Origin: Gnetum montanum
Taxonomy: Eukaryota; Streptophyta; Gnetopsida; Gnetales; Gnetaceae
Direction of reading: 5' to 3'
Assembly: GCA_015680685.1 (NCBI GenBank)
Contig: MNCI01038288.1
Span: 70,854 to 134,853, forward strand
Length of the DNA: 64,000 nucleotides
The notes beneath the pieces are model-generated. The model ran no database searches, was not told the origin of the DNA, and saw only the letters and a program-made list of their open reading frames with translations. Every line of letters starts with the position of its first letter. Positions within the stretch are counted from its first letter, which is position 1. Of this stretch, positions 20,924-32,705 are shown piece by piece. Both the position numbers and the translations under genes were made by a program.

Positions 20924-22859
20924 TAAAAATCTAGATTAATAAATATTTTTCATTTTCTTTAATTTTACAATTTTTTGTTTTCCAGTTTTTCATTTTTGAA
21001 TTTCTTATTTTATCTTTTTGTCTTTTTGTCCTTTTATCTTTTTATAAGTAATCTCATCTACAAATAAAACACTCATGTGGCTCATTGGTTTAGATGTGTT
21101 CTATGTTATCATGTCTCAAGTGATCAATTATTTGGATAGTAAGCCCATTACACCCACTCATCCATTCTACAAATAAGAGGTTCTATTCAAGGGTACAATA
21201 ATATTCTTGACATTCTTAAAACTTAAAATTAATTTTGTGTTCATTGTACCTAGAATGAAAAAGGATGGACCAAGAGGGAATGATTAGGGTGTGACATCAA
21301 GGGGACCTGCAGATTCTCTTTGGTGATGTCTGTGAGAGTTATCACACAACATGGTTGTACTAAGATCCTTGTAGATCTAATGAAAAATGGAAGTAAGAGT
21401 AATCAAAAGGCACTCAAAAATATAATTTTGTTTTAGAGGGTCCCACTATAAAGACATGCACCCATGCCTGAGGGTTGGCAGCTTCTCTAGATTCAGCATT
21501 CAAAAAATAAAAAATAAAATAAAATAAAATAAAAGAAAGTGCCACAAAGAAAAAATCACTCCTCCCTTGAGTAAAATGCCAAGTGGTCGTATGCCTTGTT
21601 GTTATGGTACTCTTGTAGTCACTCATCATGGGATGAAACAATACAATGTTATTGATTAGAGGAATGGACTTCATCCTAATCTTGGAACGATGGGTTAATG
21701 ACATATTAATCATGCTTTACATGCAAAATTCATTGTGCCCTGGGTCAGTTACCTCATGTCCCAACCTCTACAATCCCTTCTATAGTCCATCTCATCTCAC
21801 TATTCATGTACTTGTAGCTTATGTCTTGTGTAGCAGAGAGTTCTTACCTCATTCCAGTGATACTTACATGTGTGTGTTTTGTGGAACTAGTGTGGATTAC
21901 ATTTAACCCTTCTAGTGCCTATGGACATTTTAAGGTGTGGTTGTGTAAGGGCATTATAGGTTGGAACCTACTTTGGGGAGGACCCACTTGCGTAATGTTT
22001 GTAATTTTTACTCATAACACATCTTCCGCACATCATCTATTACCCTCAGTGTATTGTCAACAATATTCTTTCCTTAATTACTATCCCTTTAATTCCAATG
22101 TTCCTATGAACCATCACATAGCCTTTTTCTCTTCCTTATCATCCGAGGTTCTTATTGATAAATTCCACACTATCATAATTTTTGTGCCTTCAGAACTAGT
22201 TGAATGACCATGGAACCCTTTAACAATACTCCACATGTCCTTAGTTTACATCATTTAATTTTAAAAAAATATTAAAAATTTAGTACATTCTATAAAGTGT
22301 CCTAACTTCGATAATGCAATATTGTGTTCATGCTATCGCGCCCAATATATATATATATGAAACCCTCCTATACCTATCAACATCATTTTCAATTTTTCAC
22401 AGGGGGGAAGTTTTTCAAATTTGTCTTTATGACTCACGATTGCTCGTCCCTTACTTTCATATCCATAACTTGCTCGTTGGTACTCCGATTTTCATTCTGT
22501 TTGAACCTACTTGAACTTGGAGTGTTCAACTTAGTCATGAGGGAGGGGCATATGCTGAATAGTGCATAATTTTTTGAAATTCATCATCACCTGAAGGAAA
22601 TTATTAAGGGTAATTAGTTATAAAATTAATGATAAATGTACCAAAAAATTTTCATCTCCTTAGTTATATTGAGAAACTAGATTTGTAAACCACCTAAGCA
22701 AAGAGGATTAAATATTATAATCTTTTGGGAAAATTTTCTCCTAATAATTAATGTCACATGGAGATAAAGAAAATTCATTAAGGTAGGCAGTAAGGCATAA
22801 CCTAGCTTTGGTAATAACCTTACTAACAATTGGCCCCATGTGATTGCAAATGGCCCTGA
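20924..22859 (+). other. Spacer between gag and ORF-X of element C
   Basis: No coding motif. It shares short blocks with the spacer of element F: gtgtgacatcaaggg (21,289 and 51,618), cccatgcctgaagg-like sequence (21,461 versus 51,770 and 51,870), and a TA-rich box near the right end (22,345-22,358 versus about 52,710). Frames at 21,646-22,569 are therefore probably not genes. All of pol has been lost at or near the left edge of this spacer. Confidence 0.7.
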
Positions 22860-25640
22860 AATGCGAACAACAGGAAGGTCCTGCTCAAGGTGTGATCAAG
22901 AAACCTAGGAGAGGTGAAGGTCAAGTTCTTGCTGAACAACATGTAGAGTAGGAAGAATAATCATTTAGTATCCATCAAGAAGAGCCTGCCATTGTACAAT
23001 CAAGGCAGGTGGAAGAAGGAGCTGTTGTAGTGTTTGAACAGGGATGACATCTCACATTGCCCTAGGATTATGTTTAGGCCATCCATTAAAGGTCCATATT
23101 AACTATAGTGATTGTGAAATTAAAATTTGGACCTTTTAAAAAATTTTCTCTAGAGGCCATTACGGATCACCTCAAAGGATCCCCATATCCTCTTTGAAAG
23201 TAGTGCCTCGTACTTAGGGGAAATTTACCAATTTTGGCACAATAAAGAAGAAGGCACCATGGTTAACATTTGTGTTGTGACTATTGATTTCTCTATTCAA
23301 TCCATTTTAGAAATATTAAACCTTTCAAATACAGGGCCAAAGGTTACTCAATTGTCTGCCTGCTCAGACCCTAATGAGCAACGAGTTTGGTTAGACAGGG
23401 CATACGACAAGGAAGATAAGACCTATGGGGAGTTGACGATAGAAGAGAAGATTTATTTCAAAATAGGGACTTATCACATCTTTCCCACAAGAGGTTTAAA
23501 AATAATTTCAGCATATGTGACAAGAGGATGTGTAGTGTTGATGAAAAAGGTTAATGCTAACCTAAGTCATCTATATTTTATGGAGATCCTAAGGCTGTTT
23601 GAAGAATAGAAGATAGGGAAGTTTGCATTGCCCTTCCATTGTATTATTAGGAAGCTATGCAGCCATGTTGGTATCAGATGATAAACCAATGATGTTCTCA
23701 AAAAGGCCCAAAATTCTTTGTTTTCTGAACTGCTAAAGCCACCAACTGTAAGGAAAATCATTGGTGAGATGCTAGGGCTAGAACAAGAAAAAGAATAGAT
23801 TGCAGGGCCAACTGCAACTCAACTTGCAGGACCCAGCCAACTTCCAAGCATGGGACCCAATCAACAATAAGAAGTAGGGCCTAGCATGGGCCAACAAGAT
23901 CAACTACCACCACCACCACAAGATTACAAACTATCGATGAGCCATTTTAGGGCCATCGCTGAGACGGTCAGTTGGGGAAGTCATGATGATGCAAATCTCT
24001 TCCACGTCATCGACAATGTTGTAAAACCTATAGTTTATATGGATCACACATGGGGTGAAGTGTTCATTCAGATAGGAGAAGGGGAGAGTTCTTGGTCACA
24101 AAAAATTTTAGGGAATGCTACACCCTTTCATGTGTAGTTGGAAATTGGTGAAGGGGCCATGGTCGTGGTCATGTAGCACCAAGATGTAGTGGGAGCTGTA
24201 GAAGTGTTCACAGACCACATTAAATAATCATTCAATGTGCCTGTTGTGCCACCAAAAAATCTTACAGGAGCACATGATTCTCAAATGCTACCCGGTACCA
24301 CAATGACTCCTGTGGAAGATGAGGATATACTCAACCGATTGCTACAAATAGGATAGGTAATGATGTTCTTGTTTGACATCCCACAAGATGTTACAAAAAT
24401 ACAATTATATCTCATTTCCATCAAGGGGAAGTTGATCATGATATAGATGAGGACCAAGCATGCTAAAGAAGAAGTGAAAAGATTGCAAGAAAGGCTCATG
24501 ACCCTGCAAGCCGTGCAGCAGGATGTTTCTCAATTCGTTCACGCAAACCAACTGGAAACTTTTAGAATTGAGAAACTCAATAAATTGTTGACAAAGAATA
24601 AAAGGATGGTGGAAGAAAAAGAGAAGGCTGACTGGGATGCCTCTGTGGTACAACTGCGAACTTACGTACACGCCAAGGAACTCAAGGCCTTACAAGAGAA
24701 GAATAAACAACTTGTTGCTGACAACCTTTGGTTGACCTTTGTGGAGAAGTAAAAGAATGTTCTAAAGGAACACTTTCAGAAGTTGTGAGAAAAACTAATT
24801 AGGGTCAACCAGCACATAAACTATTTAGCCAGGGAAAATTGAACCATCTCAATGGAGGTATGCACCATTCGTCAGAAGATGGCCATTGAAATAAGCGCAT
24901 GATAGAATGAGGCTAAATGGCATGAAAAGCTAAAGAAGCATTTCTAGAACTAGGTGGGGATGTATAAAAAAATCATTAAAAAGGAGATCCATGTGGCCAA
25001 GGCTCACATCAATGTTCTTAGTGCTCAACACACTAACAGGCAAAGCATATTGGACACATACGCATTTGCCCACTAGCCAAAAGTTAAGAGAAGGGACTTG
25101 CAAATCCATGACCTTACAGAGTACATGGAGTTGGAAAACCTGCGATATGGAAACCTTACCATGTTAATTGCAGGGCATCCAAGAATAGAGCTCGAGCAAT
25201 AGGTAGTCACCACCTATGCCAAATATGAAATAGAATTTTTAGAATAGAAGAAAATAGTGCAAAAATTGGAGGTTGTAAATTCTGAACTCAAGGTGGTTAA
25301 AGCAAGATACCAAGGGTAGAAAGGTGTCACAACAAACTTGGCTTGATAGCTCATATATTTTCAAGAATACAAAGACAAAGCCAAAGCCTACGAGGAGGAA
25401 CGACGGGTGTTTGTAGCTTGGTATGTCAAAGCAAATAAAATGCTTCTATAACTACCTTGTCCATGGGAGGTGCCAACTTCATCAAACATTCGAACATTAG
25501 CATGGATGACATAGGATCCCTGAACTAAAGAGGAGAAACTCCAAGCCATACTTCAACACCATCAAATCCCAAGACCTAGAGCATAAGACAAGGGAAAGGC
25601 ACCTATGGAGGAGCCACTGCCATAAGGAACTACATGAGTT
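22860..25640 (+). pseudogene. ORF-X copy 2: accessory ORF of element C, coiled-coil protein of unknown function
   Basis: Best-preserved copy. Three open pieces (23,259-23,609, 23,886-24,137, 24,447-24,752) share one frame. Motifs in order: a Lys/Arg/Glu-rich start, VKLKFGPFKKF, SYLGEIYQFW, IQSILEILNLSNTGP, ELTIEEKIYFKIGTYH, ALPFHCIIRK, a PPPPQDY linker, a helical heptad-like stretch (AKEEVKRLQERLMTLQ to ELKALQEKNKQLVADN), AIEIS, DLTEYMELENLRYGNLTML, then EERRVFVAWYVKANKM, PCPW and MEEPLP. The N-terminal block resembles in general layout the putative plant transposon protein domains found in Athila/Tat elements, but that is my impression only. Its position, after pol and before the 3' LTR, is where Athila elements carry an env-like ORF; I see no membrane segment or signal peptide. 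Confidence 0.75.
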
Positions 25641-25822
25641 TTACCCAATTTTATAGTTATAAGATTTTTTTTTATATTCTTCATGTTGTGTCTCAATTTT
25701 TTTCTAATTCCACACTATGGCATGAATCCATTCTTGTCAGTTAATAATCCCATACCTATCCACTGTGTAATCAATGTAGCTTGTTCTCACTTTAACTCAT
25801 GGATGAGTTTTCATTTAGTCGT

Positions 25823-25829
25823 GGGGGTA
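25823..25829 (+). other. Polypurine tract of element C
   Basis: A GGGGGTA run directly before the 3' LTR; the same cgtgggggta / catgggggta arrangement precedes the LTR at 34,824. Confidence 0.6.
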
Positions 25830-26647
25830 TGATGAGTCATAAATTATTGGCTACGATATTACACCCACAATATCGCGTACACAATATCGGATATGTGATA
25901 TCATAGTCTATCTCCTCATCTATAAATAAGAGGCAGGAAAATTTGGTTTAGAAGCTAGTTTTAGTATTAAGGTAGGGAATTTTTGTCAATTTTTCCTCTC
26001 AACCCTTTCTCCCAGTGCATGCCTGCAGTGTGATGATTGTAATTGTACGACATCCTTATTTGAGTATAACGTCCTTGAACATGGACATGACTGGCAATAA
26101 AGATCAAGGTTACTTCATCATTGCAGCATCCACATAGCTTAATTATTTAATTGTTATTGTTATTTATTGCTTTCTTAGTTAATATATCTCTACCCTTATC
26201 TCCTAGTAACGTGGAATGAGTACGACTTAATCATGAGCATTTAAGTGTGAGTACTTGGTAACCCAGTAGTGTAGCTAGGCCATGCACTTGGTAATCCTAG
26301 TGGTAGTCATGCACGAGGTCCAAGATGTGTACAGATGATTAAGGAACTAATACTCATCACACTTAGGCTAGTTTAGATTCTCTCTCATCTTCTCTCTTCT
26401 AGCTTAGTTGATATTATTTCTCATCATACCCAGGAGTAGCATTAGTGTAGGAACACATCATACACCTCACTCTAGACTAAACCATACATGATAAAGCTAA
26501 TACTAGTCTAGGTGGGAAGACAATGAACTACGATATATGAGTAATTATCTAAATTCCACAACTTGTCTATCTCTGAAGTTTGACCAGATTGTGTGTGAAG
26601 TGCTCGTATTCATATGGTTGAGTGTAGGGGTACCTTGCCACTCATCA
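25830..26647 (+). repeat. 3' LTR of element C
   Basis: An 818-bp direct repeat of the 5' LTR with the same TGATGAG and CTCATCA ends and TATA box (25,921-25,928). It has one fewer GATATC motif block than the 5' copy, where a short stretch is missing. Confidence 0.93.
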
Positions 26648-26654
26648 CAAAATA

Positions 26655-28213
26655 TGGACTTACGTGACCCTGAGTCCATGTAGCCTTAATAATTATTTTT
26701 TAAAATTTGCAAGTAAAACTTATAGTTTCTTTGAATTACAATTTGTAGATCTTTTAAAATAAAGTGAGGTTATGTTTTCTAAAAAGGGATTTATGAACAT
26801 TTGATTAATATTACTTTATTTTCTATGGGAATTGAAACTTCCCATGGAAGCGGTGACTTCCTATGGTAGAATAAATAAATCTCCATGATATTTGTAACTA
26901 AGAAGACACTTGTTAACTTTGGCTCAATTTTCTCATAACTTCCCATAAAAGTTATAACTTCTTAAGGTGGTTATGAGTTAATATCCCTAGATATTTGTGA
27001 CCCACCTTAATTCCTTATGATGTTTGTAACTACCTAAGGCTACTATAAAAAGAGCTTGATGGGTAGAATGAAGAAGGGGAAATCTTATAGAGAAGATACT
27101 TAGAAGAATATTGAAGATTATAAAAGCATGGATTACTAAAGACATCAATTTAGCTGGTTTTTTTTAATCCCGTGAGCTCTTTTCTTCCCATTTTTTCTTA
27201 GTTGCTTAGCTAATGGTCTAGATAGGATTGTGCTTGGCATTTAATTTTGTGATTTTCTAGATTATTCTTATAGCTTTGATTTTGTGCAATATTACACTTC
27301 TATTAGTTTTTCCATATAAGAGCTTATGTGGTCTTAGAAAAGCATTTTAACAATTTAATAGTAATGTCTTATTGAAATTTCTCGTTTGAGTCTAAAGGAT
27401 CTAGAAAATCTTTGATAGTTTGACTTGCTTGAAATAGCTTCATTTTTAAAAAACGTTTATAGCCTTGATATTTCAATCTTGAAATTGTAAACTTTTTGCT
27501 AGCTCTATTGTTTACAATTCTTAAGAACTATTAACTAGCCAACCAAAAGCTTGTACTTGTTATTTACAAAGTGTTTTGGTGGTGTGATAAGATTGTCCTC
27601 TATGAAATTGTTTGTTGGGCTCAAAGGGTTTGGAAAATTCCTAATATTTAGATTGAATTGAAATAGCTTTAGATAGAAGTGTTTTATCATGGCCAATTTA
27701 TCTTGCCTAAATGTTTGAGATTCACATAATTTTGTTTTTTTCTTTTCTCTTTACTAAATCCTTTGAATTTCACTCTATTTCTAGTTTTCTTATGGAAATT
27801 TTTTCTTTTGGAAAAATTAGGAGTAGATTGGAGAAATTGTGCTCAAGAATTTGTTTTTGAAATTTTATGTGTTTCAAGTAATGTACTATAGAGACTATAT
27901 AGACTAAGTGACTTGACAAAATAGGAATCTTTAATAACTCATAGTATTTTACAAAGATAGATGAATTTATTTTATGATAGCTAGTTATAGTTTCAAACAT
28001 AAAACCAAGCACTTCAACATTTACAAAAGCAAACACATACTTATGTTTAGTTTGTATCATAACCATTGAATTTATTTGGAGGTATCTAGGATTTTGTGTT
28101 ACTAGAAGACCAACAAGCACCTAAACCATATTTTAAGGAACACCTTTATTTCCCATGACCTCAAAGTCATGAGATCGAGGCAAAATTTTGGTAGTCCCAA
28201 ATGGTGGCCAACA
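26655..28213 (+). repeat. LTR of element D (plus orientation)
   Basis: Matches the reverse complement of 29,963-31,771 by eye in several blocks: the end TTATTTGGAGGTATCTAG ... CACCTAAA ... GGCCAACA, the TTGCTTAGCTAATGGTCTAG block and a TCTTTG.TA.TTTGA.T block. A TATAAAAA box lies at 27,044-27,051. The start is placed at tggacttacg because homology begins about there; no target-site duplication found. Gag of a gypsy element follows. Confidence 0.72.
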
Positions 28214-28439
28214 GTTCTTTTGACACTAGAAGGAGGGTAGAAAATTTGTTATTTAAGTTCATAAGTTAATAGCTTATTACATTGAAAGAGCTTGATAGTC
28301 CTAACATGCCAACAATTCTTTTGAGTTAATGACAAAGTAGACTAATAGTTTAGAAGATTTCAAGAGTTTTAAGGAAATTTCTGATTATAAGATTAATTAT
28401 CCATTAAAAGAAGAATAGAAGAAAGTGTTTGAGTTTGGG

Positions 28440-29957
28440 ATAAGTTGTGGAATAAGAAATAGAAGAATAAAGAAATAATCTCTTTTTTTTTGGTTTAGTA
28501 GTCTATAAAAGAAGGTCAAAGAAGTATAAGAGTTCAATGATCAAATGGAATTCTAATAGGATGGTAATTCTTTGGAAAAGAGTTATACCATTAGGATTTC
28601 AAAAATACAACAATATTCTTAAGGAGGTTTATAAATATTTTACTAAGCCTTTTATTCCTAGAAAAGATTACTTGGCTAAATAATACATTCACCTATTCAA
28701 GTTAGCTTTAGCTCATGCAAATATTCAACACCAAGAGCAAGCCTATAGGTTGTTTGTGGAAAATTTAAAGGATATGGCTTAAATTTTGTATTCAAAGTTG
28801 CCAAGCAATAGTGTCATAAGTTGAGATGATATGAAAAGTATTTTCATGGCCAAGTTTAGCAATTAATTAGATTATAAACAACTATACTATGGGCTAGTAC
28901 AAGCTAAGGAGTTAAAAAGTGAATTAGAGACTTCAACATTAAGTGTAAATGAATTTGTGGTCTCTTTCAAAGGTAATATAGATCACTAGATGAAATGCTT
29001 AGATATACTTATCTTAAGGCTATAAATCCTAATATTTTAATATGGTTAAGGAGAACTCCAAATTTGCTAACACTAAATGATTACTTTAGTGAAGCTATAT
29101 AGTTAGAAAAATAGCTAAACTTAAACCATGAAGAAATTATCAAAACTTAGAAAAGAGAAGAGAAAATGATGATTCCTATGCAAGATTTTAATCAACTTAA
29201 AGCATTACCAAGGCCATATCATATTAAAATAGAGTAACAGTTAGAAAGAAAAGACTCTAAAAAGGGATACTTAATGAAAGATTTATATAACAAAGTAAAA
29301 CTAGAAAAAGTTTTGATGAAAGTTAAAATCAAGGAAGAAAAGAAAAATAGAAAATATAAGCATTAAGATACTAAGTTAGTAGAAGATGAGGATGAAAATA
29401 ATCTTGCTATGTCTAACTTCCTTGATATTAAATCAGATAATGAGCAATCTAGTATTCATTATGCAAGTAAATCTTCTAACAATGGATCTAATGATGCCTT
29501 GTCTCTATCAAGTTCTGAAGATGATATATTGTTAGGTGAAGAGTGTAATAATAATAAAGAAAATGTATATAATTTGTGATCAAAAGAAAGATTAACTACT
29601 TCCAAGCCTCCAAACATCATTCCTAATCCACCCAGTAAGAGAAAAGCTTTTGAAACAAGTAAAAGAGAGAAAATTACAAGCAAAGGAGATCAAGTAGAGC
29701 AAAGTACTCATAATGAAACTCTTAATAAATGGATGAAGAAACTAGGCTTTTATAAAAATGGAAAATATGATCTAATTAAGGATCTTAAACATGTTAAGAC
29801 CAACATTAGTATATATCAACTATTATAGATAGGATATCAATAAGGAAAAACTTTAGAGCTAATTAAAAGTAAAAGAAGAGTTGGAGACTTAGAGGTAAGC
29901 TATGTGTCTAATGTTCATAAGATGATAAAATCTTGCTAGGATTGTATTCATGATAAA
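28440..29957 (+). pseudogene. Gag remnant of element D
   Basis: Plus-strand translation gives Gag-like blocks separated by many stops: YFTKPFIPRKDYLAK, LFKLALAHANIQHQEQAYR, LFVENLKDMA.ILYSKLPSNS, DDMKSIFMAKF, and LSVNEFVVSFKGNIDH. Later parts are Lys/Glu-rich with no clear zinc knuckle. The sequence stops abruptly at 29,957 where an opposite-oriented LTR begins. The protease and RNase H fragment at 33,309 could be the other side of the same element. Confidence 0.6.
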
Positions 29958-29962
29958 GAAGC

Positions 29963-31771
29963 TGTTGGCGACCGTTTGAGACACGACCATCAACGAGTGT
30001 CTTCGAACAAGATTTAGGTGCCTGCTGGTCTCTGGAAACACCAAAGCCTAGATACCTCCAAATAAACTCAGTAGTTAATGTGAGTATGTGTGTGTGCTGT
30101 TGCGGTATGCGGTTGTAAAAAATGAAACAATTGCGTTATGTGTAAACTATAGATGACTTTTCTTAAAGAGATTCAGCCAACTTTGCCAAATATTGTGAGT
30201 TGTTGAGAGTTCCTATTTTTTTCAATTGCCTAGTCTACGCAGTCCTTATAATACCTACTTGTAACAAATAAAATTTTGCAAAAAAATTTGAGCACAACTC
30301 TGCAAATATACCTCTAATTTTCCCCAGAGAAAGAGATAGTTCCACAAGAAAACTAGAAATAGAGCAAGATTTGATGGAAATAGATAGAAAAGAAAGCAGA
30401 TTTGCGTGGACCTCAAATATTTAAATAAGGTAAAATGAAACAAGTAAACACTTCACAATAAAGCTATCCCAAATTCAATATCTACGAATTTTTTAAACTT
30501 CCAAGGCTCAAATAAGCAATTTCCTCAAGACAATCCTACTATGCTACCAAAAAATTGCTGCGTAAACTACAACGTACAAGACTCCATTTTGGTTAAATAA
30601 TGGATGTTAACAATTTCATTCAACAGAACCTTCAAAAGACTTGACAATTTCTGATTGAAATACTATGGAGATTCACTTTAAAGATAAAAAGAAGCTATTC
30701 TAGTCCCATCAAAATACCAAAGATTTTTTGAACCCTCTTGACTATTGAATCATTCAACGGCATGACTACAAGCAAAGGCTCTCTTACAACAATCCCAATA
30801 GTGGTTCTTATATGTTGCACAATAATAAAATTTAGTACTAAAATGCTCTTAAGGCTTTTAAACACAAGTGCTTCTATGGAAAAATTTTAATAGAAATTTT
30901 CTAGCGGGCAACAAGAATAATAAGAGCAATCTAAAAATCCCAAAATTACTTGCCAAGGATGATACTATCTAAACCACTAGTTAAACAATTTAAATAAAAT
31001 AAAAATAAAACATAACTTATAGGACTATGACAAAGAGGCTGAAATCTTTTCTTTAGCAAGCCATCTTACAAGCAATCGTTCACAATTTCTTCTTACAAGC
31101 TCTTCCTGGAACTCAAAGTGTGTCTCCAAGTGAGAGCCCAAGTGTGTGATATGAGACCTCAAGTGTGATCTTGAGTCTCATCATCCCTCCTTGACCCCTG
31201 AAGCCTTATTATAGGGTTCAAAGGTAGGTAGGTAAGTTACAAAATATCTTGGGTAGTTATAACCACCATAGAGATAAAAAAGCTATAGTTGACAAGTGTC
31301 CTCATTCAGTTGCCAAGTTTCTTCATTTAGTTACCAAGTGGTCACCATGGAGATAATAAAGTTGTAATTGACAAGTGTCCCGTTTAGTTGACAAGTGGCC
31401 ATTGTGGAGATAAAGAGGTTGTGGTTGACAAGTGTCCCATGCAATTGACAAGTGGCCCTTCAGTCGTCCGGTAGACATCAAGGAGACAAAAGAGCTGTAG
31501 TTGACAAGTGGCCTTTTTAATTGCCAACTAGTCACCATGGAGATAAACAAGTTGTAGTTAACAAGTGTCCTTTGTAGTGGTTACAAACATCTTGGGATTA
31601 AGGCTAGGAAGTTGCAACTTCCACACAAAGTTACAACTATAGAAATAAAATCTATGGTGGCCAAGTGTCCTATTGGATAACTATCCAATATAACTCCTTA
31701 GCATATGCAAATTTTTAAATCAATATTAATACTCACTTGGTACACAACCAAGGGCTGTCAAACTTACATCA
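29963..31771 (-). repeat. LTR of the element D family in opposite orientation (solo LTR or 3' LTR)
   Basis: On the minus strand it ends in CGCCAACA and aligns with the 26,655-28,213 LTR throughout, with an extra minisatellite in U3. TATAATAA lies at 31,206-31,213 (minus). No polypurine tract or pol sequence of its own lies to the right, so it may be a solo LTR that interrupted element D. The right edge at acatca (31,771) is an estimate. Confidence 0.68.
31268..31590. repeat. Minisatellite of ~55-75-bp units in the inverted LTR
   Basis: About five imperfect units each contain gttgacaagtg(t/g)cc followed by an attgccaagtgg-type half-repeat and an accatggagataaa join. It lies upstream of the LTR TATA box, as U3 enhancers usually do. 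The plus-orientation LTR has only traces of it (gacacttgttaac, near 26,910). Confidence 0.75.
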
Positions 31772-32326
31772 GCAATTAAATAATTTGTATCAAAACCCAA
31801 AATAAATGTTGTATGGTTTTTAAATAAAGAGAATATTAGGGCCACATGGCCTATAAATAATGTGGGTTTGTCTAAGTAGCGAAATATGGACACTGAGATT
31901 GCCAATATAGAAGGCCAAGGAATCGTATTTTGGGAGTTTCTGGTTGCGCTGATCATGCGGGTACAGGGTCGTGTAGTACTCTGGACTGCCACACAAAGGC
32001 CAATCCTTGGTGTCCAGTCCATGCCTTGAAGACATCCATCGTCTCATCTCATCTCAAAACTTATGGTAAACATTCAAGTGCACAGATTTGGCCTACTAAA
32101 TCTTCTTTTGGGTAACTACAAGAAAGGAGGTGATATTGAAGTAATGGAGTAGGGTGTCAAAACAAAAGGATGGTGAATTTTATAGACAACTGCCATCACA
32201 AGACAAGGCCCTACCACACAAAATGTTCCATTTTTTTCTAACAACACCATCTGTTATCGTAAAACAAGATCCTACCACGTTTCACCTTTTATCACCACGT
32301 TGCTGCTATAACCTTCTCTCGTCACT
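31772..32326. other. Stretch between LTR and HSP70 fragment
   Basis: Less AT-rich than the surroundings, with several CpG sites, so it may be younger or low-copy DNA. Frames at 31,930-32,369 show no domain. No repeat recognised. Confidence 0.45.
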
Positions 32327-32705
32327 GGACTCACCAGAGAGAATGTTGGCCTATACAGCTACACCATAGGCAATGGCCTTGTCGGGGTTGATGCTCTTGA
32401 AGAGCTCCTTGCCATTCAGAAAAATCCTGAAGCAGCTGCTGGACCTTCAAGATCTGCCTAGAACCACCCAAGAGCACAATGTCACTGATGGAGGCCTTGA
32501 AGATGCTGTCCTCGATGCTCAAAATGGAGACGTCAAAGGTGCCATTGTGGAAGTCGAAGATGAGTACATTGTGCTCTGCCTTGAACTAGCCCGAGGTCTT
32601 CTTGTCCAGCCCATACGTAATTGTTGCCATCGTCGATTTGTTGATGTGGTGTATGACATTGAGGCCAGTGATGGCACCGGTGTCTTTGATGACCTGGGGC
32701 TGTGT
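32327..32705 (-). pseudogene. HSP70 chaperone pseudogene fragment with internal deletion
   Basis: Cytosolic HSP70 folds proteins using ATP. Minus-strand translation gives KDTGAITGLNVIHHINKST, ITYGLDKKTSG, NVLIFDFHNGTFDVSILSIE, then directly SDIVLLGGSRQILKVQQLLQ, NGKELFKSINPDKAIAYG and ANILSGES. These are the nucleotide-binding-domain motifs of HSP70. Between SIEDSIFK and ASISDIVL about 120 residues of a normal HSP70 are missing in frame, and a one-base shift lies before NGKEL. Key residues are altered: the GGGTFD phosphate loop reads HNGTFD. There is no start, no substrate-binding domain and an in-frame stop. Probably a retroposed or element-captured piece. Confidence 0.87.

Larger units (their letters stand above)
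17960..26647 (+). mobile_element. Element C: LTR retrotransposon with gag and ORF-X but no pol (non-autonomous, Athila/Tat-like)
   Basis: Two direct LTRs (17,960-18,796 and 25,830-26,647) begin TGATGAG and end CTCATCA. Between them are a tRNA-Asp-like primer site, gag, a 1.9-kb spacer, ORF-X and a short G-run polypurine tract. No protease, RT, RNase H or integrase motif appears anywhere inside, whereas the related element F carries a full pol between gag and the spacer. The LTRs differ at roughly a tenth of sites by eye, so the insertion is old. The 5-bp flanks (catac / caaaa) do not match, so target-site duplication is unproven. It abuts the next LTR within 7 bp on the right. Confidence 0.88.

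Noticed and set aside
21646-22569. Several plus-strand frames of 66-128 residues in the element C spacer
   Set aside because: The homologous spacer of element F has no matching frames, and no domain is visible.
22860-25640. Idea that ORF-X is an envelope gene
   Set aside because: Its position fits, but I see no signal peptide, transmembrane helix or fusion-type segment in the best-preserved copies.
31268-31590. Regular direct repeats that superficially look like a CRISPR array
   Set aside because: Units are imperfect, have no constant spacer length, lie in an LTR U3, and the genome is a plant; it is a minisatellite.
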